Shown here: positions 47,124 to 57,164 of the stretch, in pieces
Position numbering within the stretch: the first letter of the stretch is position 1
Layout: each line of letters begins with the position of its first letter
Source: an uncultured Pelagibacteraceae bacterium
GTDB lineage: Bacteria; Pseudomonadota; Alphaproteobacteria; Pelagibacterales; Pelagibacteraceae
Assembly: GCA_902519325.1 (NCBI GenBank)
Contig: CABYJU010000002.1
Location: forward strand, 1 to 64,000
Direction of reading: 5' to 3'
Length of the DNA stretch: 64,000 nt
Translations under genes and position numbers: made by a program
The notes under the pieces: generated by a model
Seen by the model: the letters and a program-made list of their open reading frames with translations, nothing else
Databases searched by the model: none
What the model was told of the DNA's origin: nothing

Positions 47124-48307
47124 TTTATAGATTTATCTTTTACACCTTTTAAAAAGTCTAGACATTTCTTTAATTCATTAAGTTCTATATATTCATCAAT
47201 TTTATGAGCCTGTTCAATCGAACCGGGCCCACAAACTACAGTGCTAATACCAACTTCTTGAAAGAGTCCAGCCTCTGTTCCAAATGAAACAGCTTCTCTT
47301 GAATTGTCACCAGTTATACTTGAAACAAATTCACAAGCTTCGGAATCGTTCAATCTATTAAATCCAACTACTTCACCTATAATTTCTTTTTTAATATAAG
47401 CATCTGAAAAAACTTTTTTCATTTCTGGCAATAATTCTTTATCAACATAATCGTCTATTATTTGATTTACAAAATCTCCATCTTCTCTGACCACTGGTCT
47501 AGTTTCCCATTCAACTTTACATTTATCAGCGATAACATTATGAGCTATACCACCTGAAACTCCACCAACTGATAATGTAGAATATGGTGGATTAAATATA
47601 CAATCTTTAGGAGCTCTATCTTTTAGTTTTGATCTAATTTCTAGTAATTTGTTTACATACCTCGATGCATATTCAACTGCATTAACACCTTGGCCTGGTT
47701 TAGAACTATGACCAGCTAAACCTCCAAAGTGAATTGTATATTCATTCATACCTTTATGGGCATCAATGATTTTCATATTGGTTGGTTCACCAATAATACA
47801 AATTCCATCTTTAATATCTCTTTTTTTTAATTCTTTTATTAATAATGGTGCACCAATGCATGCAGTTTCTTCATCGAATGTAAATGAAAAGTGAATGTCT
47901 CTATCTAAATTATTTTCTCTAAATACAGGAGCATATGCTAGAGCACATGCAATAAAACCTTTCATATCACAAGAACCTCTCCCAAATAATTTCTCATTTT
48001 TTATAGTTGCAACAAATGGATCAGTAGACCAGCCTTTTGAAACCGGGACTACATCTGTATGACCTGAAAGAATAATAGGTTTTTTACCATTTCCATTTTT
48101 AGATTTTAAAGAAGCAAAAAGATTAACTCTTTTTTTATCTCCATCAAAAATTCTAAATGAAGTTGCTCCTAAATTTTTTAAAATATCATCACAATAATTA
48201 ATGAGACTATTATTATCGTTTCCAGAAATAGTTTTGAAAGCAATCAAATCTGTCAATATTCGTATCGAATCTTTATAAATTTTATCAGGATTATTTTCTG
48301 TACTCAT
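47120..48307 (-). CDS. argE: M20 peptidase-family deacetylase, acetylornithine deacetylase (ArgE)-like
   Basis: LSGHTDVVPVSKGWSTDPF, GRGSCDMKGFIA, FDEETACIGA. Confidence 0.82.
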   Translation of the reverse strand: MSTENNPDKIYKDSIRILTDLIAFKTISGNDNNSLINYCDDILKNLGATSFRIFDGDKKRVNLFASLKSKNGNGKKPIILSGHTDVVPVSKGWSTDPFVATIKNEKLFGRGSCDMKGFIACALAYAPVFRENNLDRDIHFSFTFDEETACIGAPLLIKELKKRDIKDGICIIGEPTNMKIIDAHKGMNEYTIHFGGLAGHSSKPGQGVNAVEYASRYVNKLLEIRSKLKDRAPKDCIFNPPYSTLSVGGVSGGIAHNVIADKCKVEWETRPVVREDGDFVNQIIDDYVDKELLPEMKKVFSDAYIKKEIIGEVVGFNRLNDSEACEFVSSITGDNSREAVSFGTEAGLFQEVGISTVVCGPGSIEQAHKIDEYIELNELKKCLDFLKGVKDKSIN

Positions 48308-48332
48308 CTACAAATCATTATATATTAAATTT

Positions 48333-48674
48333 ATGAAAGAACAAATTACGTATGAAGATTTTGATAAAGTAGATATTAGATTGGGAACAATTATTTCTGT
48401 AAGAAAAAATGAAAAAGCAAGAAAACCTTCATTAGTTGTAGAAGTTGATTTTGGAGAAAAGATAGGGATAAAACAATCTTCAGCTCAAATTACTCATTAT
48501 TATAATGAAGAGAATCTTAAAGGAAAACAAGTAATCGGTGTTTGTAATTTTGCAGAAAAAAATATTGCTGGAGTTGTTTCGCAAGTATTAATTCTTGGAG
48601 CTATAGATGCAGAGGGTAGAGTAACTTTAGTTCATCCATCTCAAGAAGCAGAGAATGGATTACCGATTGCTTAA
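48333..48674 (+). CDS. csaA: CsaA-like tRNA-binding-domain protein
   Basis: ITYEDFDKVDIRLGTI...QSSAQITHYY...GKQVIGVCNFAEKNIAGVVSQVLILGA. Confidence 0.9.
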   Translation: MKEQITYEDFDKVDIRLGTIISVRKNEKARKPSLVVEVDFGEKIGIKQSSAQITHYYNEENLKGKQVIGVCNFAEKNIAGVVSQVLILGAIDAEGRVTLVHPSQEAENGLPIA

Positions 48675-49265
48675 ATGCATCCAGAATTATTATCATTAAG
48701 CTTATTTTTTTTTGTTACTAGTTGTTCGCCTGGCCCAAATAATATTGTTGCATCTCATTCAGGTTTTAATCATGGAGTAAAAAAAACTATACCTCTAATG
48801 TTAGGTGTTATATTTGGTTTTACTTCAATGTTATCTTTAGTCAATTTTGGGCTAATTAACATTTTTAAATTATATCCAATAATTCAAAAAATTTTAGTTT
48901 TTACAGGCTCTGCATTTTTAGTTTACTTGGCTTACAGAATTTCATTTTCTAGATCATCAAATCAAAAAGAAAAACTTGAACCTGTAAAATTTATAGAAAC
49001 ATTTCTTTTTCAATTCTTAAATCCTAAAGGAGTAATCGTTGCAATTATTGCAGTATCAACTTATATCGAATCTGGAGATAACTTTTTTATTTATTCCTTC
49101 TGGCTCCTAACTTCTGCCTTTTTTTTTGCTATATTTAGCATCTTATTTTGGACTTTAATTGGTAAATTTATGAGAAAATTCGCGACAAATGAGAAATTTA
49201 TTAAATGGTTCAATTATGTTATGTCAGCGCTTTTATTAGGCTGCATAGCTACATTTTATTATTAA
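48675..49265 (+). CDS. LysE-family amino acid exporter
   Basis: FVTSCSPGPNNIVASHSGFNHGVKKTIPLMLGVIFG; FQFLNPKGVIVAI. Confidence 0.87.
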   Translation: MHPELLSLSLFFFVTSCSPGPNNIVASHSGFNHGVKKTIPLMLGVIFGFTSMLSLVNFGLINIFKLYPIIQKILVFTGSAFLVYLAYRISFSRSSNQKEKLEPVKFIETFLFQFLNPKGVIVAIIAVSTYIESGDNFFIYSFWLLTSAFFFAIFSILFWTLIGKFMRKFATNEKFIKWFNYVMSALLLGCIATFYY

Positions 49266-49267
49266 AT

Positions 49268-51937
49268 ATGAAACCAGGAGACAAAAACTCGTTCAATTCG
49301 TTAACTAAAATTTCAGTTAACGGCAAAAGTTATAATTTTTACTCACTGAAAGAGGCTGAGAAAAATGGTTTAGAAGGTATATCAAAGCTTCCAAAATCAT
49401 TGAAGGTCTTACTTGAGAATTTGTTAAGATTTGAGGACGATATAACGGTTAATAAAAATCAAATTGAAGCTATTAAAGATTGGTTAAAATCTAAAAGTTC
49501 TAACACAGAAATTGCATATAGGCCTGCGAGGGTGTTGCTTCAAGACTACACTGGAATTCCTGCAGTTGCAGATTTAGCAGCAATGAGAGAGGCTGTAAAA
49601 GAAAAAAATAAAGATCCAAGTACTATCAATCCATTATCATCAGTTGATTTGGTAATTGATCACTCTGTACAAGTAGATAAATTTGCAAATAAAAATTCTT
49701 TAAAAGAAAACGTTGATATTGAATTTAATCGGAATGCAGAAAGATATTCTTTCCTTAAATGGGGTCAACAAGCATTCAATAATTTTAGAATAGTTCCCCC
49801 AGGAACTGGGATATGTCATCAAGTCAATCTGGAATACCTTTCAAAAGTTGTTTGGAATGAAAAATATAAAGATGAAGAATACATATTTCCAGACACTTTG
49901 GTTGGAACAGATAGTCATACAACTATGGTAAATGGTTTATCTGTTTTGGGTTGGGGAGTAGGTGGAATTGAAGCTGAGGCTGGAATGTTAGGTCAACCTA
50001 TTTCAATGTTAATTCCCGAAGTTATTGGATTTGAAATGAAATCAAAAATGCCAGAAGGTACAACAGCAACTGATCTTGTTTTAACAGTAGTTAAAATGTT
50101 GAGAGACAAGGGAGTTGTTGGAAAGTTTGTTGAATTCTATGGCGAAGGACTAAAAAATCTGACTTTAGCAGATAGAGCTACTATAGCAAATATGGCACCT
50201 GAGTATGGTGCAACTTGTGGTTTTTTCCCAATTGATGATGAAACTTTAAAATATTTAAAATTCTCAGGAAGAGAAGATCAAAATGTTGAAATTGTAAAAA
50301 AGTATGCTCAAGAACAAGGACTTTGGGCAAGTTTAGATGTTGAATTTACAGACACACTATCTTTAGACATGTCAACTATAGTACCAACTATTTCTGGACC
50401 AAAACGTCCACAGGATAAAGTTCTACTTACTAACGCATCATCAAATTTTAAAAAAGTATTTTCAGAAATTACAAAAAAAGAAGAGCCAAATATTTATGAT
50501 GTTGAAAAAGAAGATTTTAAAATAACCGATGGCGATGTGTTAATTGCTGCAATCACTTCTTGTACTAATACTTCCAATCCAAGTGTACTAATTGGAGCAG
50601 GTTTACTAGCAAAAAATGCAATTGAAAAAGGTTTAATGACTAAGCCTTGGGTAAAAACATCTTTGGCACCTGGATCACAAGTAGTTACAGATTATCTAGA
50701 AAAAGCTGGGCTAAATATTTATTTAGATAAGTTAGGTTTTAATTTAGTTGGTTATGGATGTACAACTTGTATTGGTAATTCAGGTCCATTAGCCGATAAT
50801 ATCTCAGATTCCATAAAAAATAATAATATTTATGCTGTCTCAGTTTTATCTGGAAACAGAAACTTTGAAGGAAGAATTTCACCTTTAATAAAAGCAAATT
50901 ATTTAGCGTCTCCGCCATTAGTCGTTGCTTATGCAATAGCAGGAACTATGAGATTTGATTTGTATAAGGATCCATTAGGTAAAGATAAAGATGGTAAAGA
51001 TGTTTTTTTAAAAGATATATGGCCATCTAACAAAGAAATAGAAGAAACATTGAGAAATTCATTAAATGCAGAAATGTTTATAAAAAGATACTCAAATGTT
51101 TCTCAAGGACCAGAACAATGGCAAAAAATTAAAACAGAGGAAACCAATATTTATAATTGGGAAGATAATTCAACGTACGTAAAAAAACCTCCGTTTTTTG
51201 ACAACCTTCCTGATAAACCAGAAGGATTTAAAGAAATTAAGGATGCAAGACCACTATTAATATTGGGTGATAGCATTACCACTGATCATATTTCACCTGC
51301 TGGATCAATTCAAAAAGATAGTCCAACTGGAGAATATTTTATGAAACATCAAATACTTCCAAAAGACTATAATTCCTATGGAGCAAGAAGAGGGAATCAT
51401 GAGGTTATGATGAGAGGAACTTTTGCAAATATAAGAATTAGAAATGAAATGGCACCTGGTACTGAGGGTGGTTTTACCAAGTTGTACCCTGAGGAAAAAG
51501 TAATGCCAGTATATGATGCGGTTGTTGAATATAAAAAAAGAGGTACCGATTTAGTTGTAATTGGTGGTAAAGAGTATGGAACTGGATCTTCTAGAGATTG
51601 GGCGGCCAAAGGAACCAAACTTTTAGGTGTAAAGGCTGTTTTTGCAGAAAGTTTTGAGAGAATTCATAGATCAAATCTTATAGGAATGGGTATACTACCA
51701 TTACAGTTTAAAGATGGAATAAATAGAACTAATCTAAAATTAGATGGCTCAGAACTATTTTCTATTATTGACTTAGAAAAAGGCATAGATCCTAGAGATG
51801 AAGTTGATGTTGAAATCAAATATGTCTCTGGAGATATCAAGAGAATTAAAATGTTAAGTAGAATAGATACTAAGAACGAATTAGAGTATTACAAAAATGG
51901 TGGAATTTTACAATATGTACTTAGGAACATGATTTAA
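49268..51937 (+). CDS. acnA: Aconitate hydratase A
   Basis: VGTDSHTTMVNGLSVLGWGVGGIEAEAGMLGQP, TSCTNTSNPSV, CTTCIGNSGPL, GGKEYGTGSSRDWAAKGT; ATG at 49268 preferred over upstream 49205. Confidence 0.96.
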   Translation: MKPGDKNSFNSLTKISVNGKSYNFYSLKEAEKNGLEGISKLPKSLKVLLENLLRFEDDITVNKNQIEAIKDWLKSKSSNTEIAYRPARVLLQDYTGIPAVADLAAMREAVKEKNKDPSTINPLSSVDLVIDHSVQVDKFANKNSLKENVDIEFNRNAERYSFLKWGQQAFNNFRIVPPGTGICHQVNLEYLSKVVWNEKYKDEEYIFPDTLVGTDSHTTMVNGLSVLGWGVGGIEAEAGMLGQPISMLIPEVIGFEMKSKMPEGTTATDLVLTVVKMLRDKGVVGKFVEFYGEGLKNLTLADRATIANMAPEYGATCGFFPIDDETLKYLKFSGREDQNVEIVKKYAQEQGLWASLDVEFTDTLSLDMSTIVPTISGPKRPQDKVLLTNASSNFKKVFSEITKKEEPNIYDVEKEDFKITDGDVLIAAITSCTNTSNPSVLIGAGLLAKNAIEKGLMTKPWVKTSLAPGSQVVTDYLEKAGLNIYLDKLGFNLVGYGCTTCIGNSGPLADNISDSIKNNNIYAVSVLSGNRNFEGRISPLIKANYLASPPLVVAYAIAGTMRFDLYKDPLGKDKDGKDVFLKDIWPSNKEIEETLRNSLNAEMFIKRYSNVSQGPEQWQKIKTEETNIYNWEDNSTYVKKPPFFDNLPDKPEGFKEIKDARPLLILGDSITTDHISPAGSIQKDSPTGEYFMKHQILPKDYNSYGARRGNHEVMMRGTFANIRIRNEMAPGTEGGFTKLYPEEKVMPVYDAVVEYKKRGTDLVVIGGKEYGTGSSRDWAAKGTKLLGVKAVFAESFERIHRSNLIGMGILPLQFKDGINRTNLKLDGSELFSIIDLEKGIDPRDEVDVEIKYVSGDIKRIKMLSRIDTKNELEYYKNGGILQYVLRNMI

Positions 51938-52581
51938 TGGATGAAGATATTGAAATAATAAATACCCAAACACGTAATGAAAAAATTAAAAACTTTTTCA
52001 TAAATAATAAAAATTCTTTAATTTCGATATTAGTAATAATTATTTTGGCTTTAATTGGTTACTTTTCTTTTGAAGAATATCAATCTAGCAAAAGAGAAAA
52101 ATTAGCTGATAAATACGACTTAGCTGTAATAAGATATGAAGCTGATAATAAATATAATGTGATCCCGGATCTTAAAGAGGTGATTAATGCTAAAGACAAA
52201 ACATATTCTCCTCTAGCTTTCTATTTTTTGCTAGATAACGATTTGATAAATTCAAAAGATGAAATTAACAATTATTTTGATATTTTAATTAATGATATTG
52301 GCTTGGATAAAAAGTTTAAAGAGCTAATAATCTTTAAAAAAGGCTTATATAATTCAGATTTTTCAGATGAAAATGAATTGTTAGCTATTTTTAATCCTTT
52401 AATTAAAGCGGATAGTATATGGAAACCACATAGTCTTTATATTATGGCAGAATATTATTTATCAAAAAATCAAATGCAAAAATCAAAAGAATTTTTTGAG
52501 CAAATAGTTAGTCTTGAAAATAATAACTCTAAAATAAAAACTAAAGCTCAAAAAAGGCTAAGATCTAGTTTCAGTGAGTAG
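51937..52581 (+). CDS. Inner-membrane-anchored TPR-like (YfgM/DUF2659-like) protein
   Basis: N-terminal cytoplasmic stretch, one TM (LISILVIIILALIGYFSF), helical repeats; immediately upstream of bamB-like gene. Confidence 0.65.
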   Translation: MDEDIEIINTQTRNEKIKNFFINNKNSLISILVIIILALIGYFSFEEYQSSKREKLADKYDLAVIRYEADNKYNVIPDLKEVINAKDKTYSPLAFYFLLDNDLINSKDEINNYFDILINDIGLDKKFKELIIFKKGLYNSDFSDENELLAIFNPLIKADSIWKPHSLYIMAEYYLSKNQMQKSKEFFEQIVSLENNNSKIKTKAQKRLRSSFSE

Positions 52582-53842
52582 GATAAAATTATATTTCGTC
52601 TTTTTACTTTTATTATCATCTTGTGGTCAAAGTGATAAATCTGTAGAAAATACTAATTCTAAAATTTTATTTGAAGAAATTAAACCAATTCAAGAACAAT
52701 TAAATCCAAATATACAAATAAATCTTTCTAAATTAGTTAAAGACAATAGTTTTGTAAATAATATTACAAATAATAATGGAAACATTAACTTTGAGCCAAC
52801 ATTTGAAAAGAAGAAAACATTTAAATTCTCAAGGATTAAACAGTTTAATTCAATCAATACAGAAATTTTGTTTATTCAAAATAACGATCTAATTTATTTT
52901 GATAATAAGGGAACGATATTCAGAATTAATGAAAAATTTGAAATATTGTGGAAAGCAAATCATTACTCAAAGAAAGAGAGAAAACTTAATCCAATATTAT
53001 ATTTTAATTATATAGATAATAAAATTATTGCTGTAGATACTCTTTCAAATATTTTTTCATTAAATTTAGATAATGGGGAACTAAATTGGAAGAAGGACAG
53101 TCTATCTCCATTTAACTCAAATATTGCTATAAAAAATGATAAATTTGTTACTGTTGATTTTGATAATGTAATTAGATGTTTCTCAATAGTAGATGGAAAT
53201 GAACTATGGAATTTTAAAACAGAAAATACATTCATTAAATCACAAAAAAAATTATCTATAATTATTAAAAATGATATTGTTTATTCACTTAATAATTTAG
53301 GTGATCTTACAGCATTAAATATTAATGATGGTAGTTTAGTTTGGCAAACACCTACTCAAAGTAATGAAATTATCTTAAATGCATTCAGTCTTAAAAATTC
53401 GGAAATAATTTTAAATAATGAGACAATATATTTTTCTAATAACAAAAACGAAATATTTTCAATTGATTCAAAAACTGGAATAGTAAAATGGAAACAAACT
53501 TTAAATTCAAGTTTAAAGCCTACGATTTCTGAAAATTATATCTTTAATATTTCTGAGGAAGGATATTTATTCGTCATTGATACTGAGACTGGAAATATAA
53601 TTAGGATAACTGATGTTTTCTCAAATTTTAAAAAAAGAGAAAAAGTTAAACCAGTAGGTTTTGTTATTGCTAAGAATAAAATTTATTTGTCTACCGATAA
53701 TGGAAGAATTTTGATTATCAATTTAACTAATTCACAAACAGAGAAAGTAATTAAATTTAATAACGAAAAAATATCGAGACCATTTATTAATAATGCTAAT
53801 ATTTTTTTAATTAAAAATAATGGAATTATAAGATCAAATTAA
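52574..53842 (+). CDS. bamB: BamB-like PQQ/beta-propeller outer-membrane assembly lipoprotein
   Basis: Lipobox LLSSC; repeated propeller blades (LDNGELNWKKDSLSP, VDGNELWNFKTE, NDGSLVWQTPT, SKTGIVKWKQTL); GTG start. Confidence 0.75.
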   Translation: MSRIKLYFVFLLLLSSCGQSDKSVENTNSKILFEEIKPIQEQLNPNIQINLSKLVKDNSFVNNITNNNGNINFEPTFEKKKTFKFSRIKQFNSINTEILFIQNNDLIYFDNKGTIFRINEKFEILWKANHYSKKERKLNPILYFNYIDNKIIAVDTLSNIFSLNLDNGELNWKKDSLSPFNSNIAIKNDKFVTVDFDNVIRCFSIVDGNELWNFKTENTFIKSQKKLSIIIKNDIVYSLNNLGDLTALNINDGSLVWQTPTQSNEIILNAFSLKNSEIILNNETIYFSNNKNEIFSIDSKTGIVKWKQTLNSSLKPTISENYIFNISEEGYLFVIDTETGNIIRITDVFSNFKKREKVKPVGFVIAKNKIYLSTDNGRILIINLTNSQTEKVIKFNNEKISRPFINNANIFLIKNNGIIRSN

Positions 53843-54273
53843 TGTTATTAAAATTTTTAGAAAAAATTGGAAGAAAAAAAGTAGTTTTAGATAGGGGTCC
53901 ATCTCATCCAAAATTTAATGAAGCTAAACCATGGATGAATAGATATTATTTATTATTTAGGAATAGACCAAAATGGTTTCCATTTAATATTTTAATTCAT
54001 GAAATGTTGGATGACGATCATGGGGATGGAGTTCATAATCATCTATTCCCTTATATTACAATAATTTTGAGAGGCGGTTATTGGGAAACTACTAAAAAAG
54101 GCAAGTTCTGGAGAAAACCTGGATATATTGGATTTAGATCAGCCAATGCATATCATAGAGTAGACCTTGAGCCAGGAACAAGGCCAATGACAATTTTTAT
54201 CTCAGGACCTTTTGGATTGAGAAAAGGACCAAGATCAGAATACGGTATCGATTTTAATTCAAAAAAGAATTAA
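53842..54273 (+). CDS. Small cupin-like conserved protein
   Basis: 143 aa; HNHLFPYITIILRGGYWE...AYHRVDLEPGTRPMTIFISG; His-rich beta-strand pattern. Confidence 0.6.
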   Translation: MLLKFLEKIGRKKVVLDRGPSHPKFNEAKPWMNRYYLLFRNRPKWFPFNILIHEMLDDDHGDGVHNHLFPYITIILRGGYWETTKKGKFWRKPGYIGFRSANAYHRVDLEPGTRPMTIFISGPFGLRKGPRSEYGIDFNSKKN

Positions 54274-55328
54274 TGCAAAAAAGTTTTGTTAAAGAGTTTA
54301 AACTCTACTGCAAAAAGAAAAATTTAGATGTTAATTCTCATCAGATAAAACTCATAAAAACATTAGAAGAATATTATAAATTAAACTACAAATCATTTAT
54401 CTCAAAAATTTTATCAAAAAAAAATTATAGAAAAGGCTTTTATCTTTATGGGGATGTTGGCGTCGGCAAAACTATGATATTAGATTTTTTTTTCGACTTA
54501 GTTGAAGGTAAAAAATTAAAACTTCACTTCAATGAGTTTATGCTTAGCTTTCACGACTTTGTACACCAATCCAAAGATAAAAATGATGAAAATAAATTAA
54601 GTAAATTTGTTAAAAAATTAAAATCGAAAGCAAAATTAATATATTTTGACGAGTTTCAAGTTACAAATATAGTAGATGCAATGATACTTGGAAAATTATT
54701 TGATGAAATATTTAAAGAAGATTTAAAAATTATTGTAACTTCTAATATAAAAATAGAAAATTTGTACAAAGATGGGTTGCAAAGAGATCAATTCAAACCT
54801 TTTATAAAAATAATGCAAAAGCAATCATTTGAATATCAATTAAATATAGATGATGATTATAGAAAGTCCAAAGGTAATAAAACTCAAAGATATTACTCAC
54901 CTTTAAATCAAGAAAACAATTTTAAAATAAACAAATTATTTAGAGTGATGACTAAAGATAAGGTTTTAAAAGAAAAGATTTTAAATATTAAAGGAAGAAA
55001 ATTTATTTTAAAAAATTTTTATGATGGAATTGTTCGATTAACTTTTAAAGAAGTATGTGATAAAAATTTAGGATCAGAGGATTATATAAAAATAGTAAAA
55101 AATTGTTTTTTTATAGTTATGGAAAATGTACCAGCGTTTAATGATTTAAATTCAAATCAACAACAAAGATTTATTACTTTTTTAGATATCGTGTATGATC
55201 AAAATATACCTATGGCCATTAGTGCAGAACAAAATATTGATAAACTCACATCATCAAGGTTATTGGAAAAACCATTTAAGCGTACAATTAGCCGATTATA
55301 TGAACTAACATCTAAAAAGAATTTATGA
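54273..55328 (+). CDS. zapE: AFG1/ZapE-type AAA ATPase
   Basis: KGFYLYGDVGVGKTMILDFFFD, LIYFDEFQVTNIVDAMIL. Confidence 0.92.
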   Translation: MQKSFVKEFKLYCKKKNLDVNSHQIKLIKTLEEYYKLNYKSFISKILSKKNYRKGFYLYGDVGVGKTMILDFFFDLVEGKKLKLHFNEFMLSFHDFVHQSKDKNDENKLSKFVKKLKSKAKLIYFDEFQVTNIVDAMILGKLFDEIFKEDLKIIVTSNIKIENLYKDGLQRDQFKPFIKIMQKQSFEYQLNIDDDYRKSKGNKTQRYYSPLNQENNFKINKLFRVMTKDKVLKEKILNIKGRKFILKNFYDGIVRLTFKEVCDKNLGSEDYIKIVKNCFFIVMENVPAFNDLNSNQQQRFITFLDIVYDQNIPMAISAEQNIDKLTSSRLLEKPFKRTISRLYELTSKKNL

Positions 55329-55744
55329 GACAAGAATTTTTTAATCTTGAACTTAAAACAAATGGTCAAAAATTATATGAATTTACCGATCAAACGATAG
55401 ACTGGATAAATAAAAATAATTTTAATAATGGTATTTTAAATTTAAGCATACAGCACACTAGTGCATCTTTAATTGTTCAAGAAAATGCTGATCCTGATGT
55501 TCAATCAGATTTAATTAATTATTTTGATAAAATTGCTCCAATGGATAATAAATTATATATTCATACAATAGAAGGTAAGGACGATATGCCAGCTCATATA
55601 AAGTCAGCGTTAACTAACAATCAAATATCCCTCAGTATAAAAAACAAACAACTTTTGCTGGGAACTTGGCAAGGAATTTACCTTTTTGAACATAGGTTGG
55701 CTTCTACAAAAAGGCTGATTATTCATCATTTTATTGGAGATTAA
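55325..55744 (+). CDS. YjbQ-family (UPF0047) protein
   Basis: LNLSIQHTSASLIVQENADPDVQSDL...GKDDMPAHIKSAL...LGTWQGIYLFEHR. Confidence 0.92.
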   Translation: MRQEFFNLELKTNGQKLYEFTDQTIDWINKNNFNNGILNLSIQHTSASLIVQENADPDVQSDLINYFDKIAPMDNKLYIHTIEGKDDMPAHIKSALTNNQISLSIKNKQLLLGTWQGIYLFEHRLASTKRLIIHHFIGD

Positions 55745-57159
55745 TTTTTTAAAGTTTGAAATGCTTTGAGAGCTGCATTTCTGGCTTCTTCATGTACAAC
55801 TATTGGAGAAGGGTAATCAGAACCAATTTTAGTTTTTATAGCTTCTTGATATTTTGTTTCCATTTCCCATGGTTTATGAATAAATTTACTTGGAACTCTC
55901 TCAAGTTCAGGTACCCATTTTTTTACATACAAACCTTGTTTATCAAATTTTTCACCCTGCAATATAGGATTAAAAATTCTAAAATAAGGGGCTGCATCTG
56001 CACCACAGCCAGCAACCCATTGCCATTGTGCAACATTGTTTGCTTCATTAAAATCTAACAAACAATTTCTAAAATGTTTTTCACCTTCTTTCCAATTAAT
56101 TCTTAAATGTTTTACAAGAAAAGAACCAACTACCATTCTAATTCTATTATGCATCCAACCTGTTTCATAAAGTTGTCTCATCCCAGCATCAACAATTGGG
56201 TATCCAGTCATACCATTTTTCCAAGCTTTCAAATTTTTTGCATTTTTATCCCATGGAAATTTATCAAATTCTTTTCTTAAATTACCTTTTAGCATTTCAG
56301 GGAAATAATTAATTAAACTATGTGAAAATTCTCTCCAGCCTAATTCATTTAGATATTTTTTAACACTAATATTTTTTGATTTATATTTATAACATTTGTC
56401 CCAAATGTTACTTACATGTATTTGTCCATTTCTAATGAATGGCGAAAGTTTTGATGAACCATTTATAGCTGGATAATCTCTGTCAACTCCATATTTCAAC
56501 ATTCTATTTTCAACAAACTCATTTAAATATTTTTCGGATTGTTTTTCTGTTGGGTCCCAATATTTTTCAAATTTTTTGTACCAATTTTTCTTTGGTAAAA
56601 TTTGATCTGGAACATTATTATTTTTGAATAATTTTATTTTGCTCTTAACTTTTTTTACTTTTAATGTTTTGTTTGGGATACTATCCAAGTAAATTTGCTC
56701 TCCAACTCTCCAAAATGGACTATAAACTTTATAAGGGCTTCCATCATCTTTTGTAACATTATTATATTCATTAAGAACATTTCCTTTAAAGCATTTTGAA
56801 AGTATTTTGTTTTTTTCAAAAATTTTAATGAGATCATTATCTAACTTTAATTGAGATGGCTCATATATTTTATTCCAAAATATGGAAATTTCTTGTTTGC
56901 CTTTGACTTTACTAAAAAAAGTTATCTCATCAGAAAATACTAATTCTAATTCAATATTGTATTTAATTAATTCATCTTTAAAATTAATTAAAGATTTATT
57001 TACCCACCATTTTTGAGCTTCTCTAACATCATCAAAATTTTCCTTGTTATAAATATATAATGCTGTGACAGTATCGTAATTATTTGTTGCATAAGATAAT
57101 GCAGTATTATTTTTTATTCTAAAATCGTCTCTTATCCAAACAACAGCTTTTTTTGACAT
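55741..57159 (-). CDS. phrB: Deoxyribodipyrimidine photo-lyase / cryptochrome family
   Basis: VWIRDDFRIKNNTAL, GYPIVDAGMRQLYETGWMHNRIRMVVGSFLVKHLRINW. Confidence 0.93.
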   Translation of the reverse strand: MSKKAVVWIRDDFRIKNNTALSYATNNYDTVTALYIYNKENFDDVREAQKWWVNKSLINFKDELIKYNIELELVFSDEITFFSKVKGKQEISIFWNKIYEPSQLKLDNDLIKIFEKNKILSKCFKGNVLNEYNNVTKDDGSPYKVYSPFWRVGEQIYLDSIPNKTLKVKKVKSKIKLFKNNNVPDQILPKKNWYKKFEKYWDPTEKQSEKYLNEFVENRMLKYGVDRDYPAINGSSKLSPFIRNGQIHVSNIWDKCYKYKSKNISVKKYLNELGWREFSHSLINYFPEMLKGNLRKEFDKFPWDKNAKNLKAWKNGMTGYPIVDAGMRQLYETGWMHNRIRMVVGSFLVKHLRINWKEGEKHFRNCLLDFNEANNVAQWQWVAGCGADAAPYFRIFNPILQGEKFDKQGLYVKKWVPELERVPSKFIHKPWEMETKYQEAIKTKIGSDYPSPIVVHEEARNAALKAFQTLKN

Positions 57160-57164
57160 ATAAT

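Noticed and set aside
49205-49267. N-terminal extension of aconitase from 49205
   Set aside because: Overlaps the end of the LysE gene; ATG at 49268 directly follows its stop and gives a normal AcnA N-terminus.
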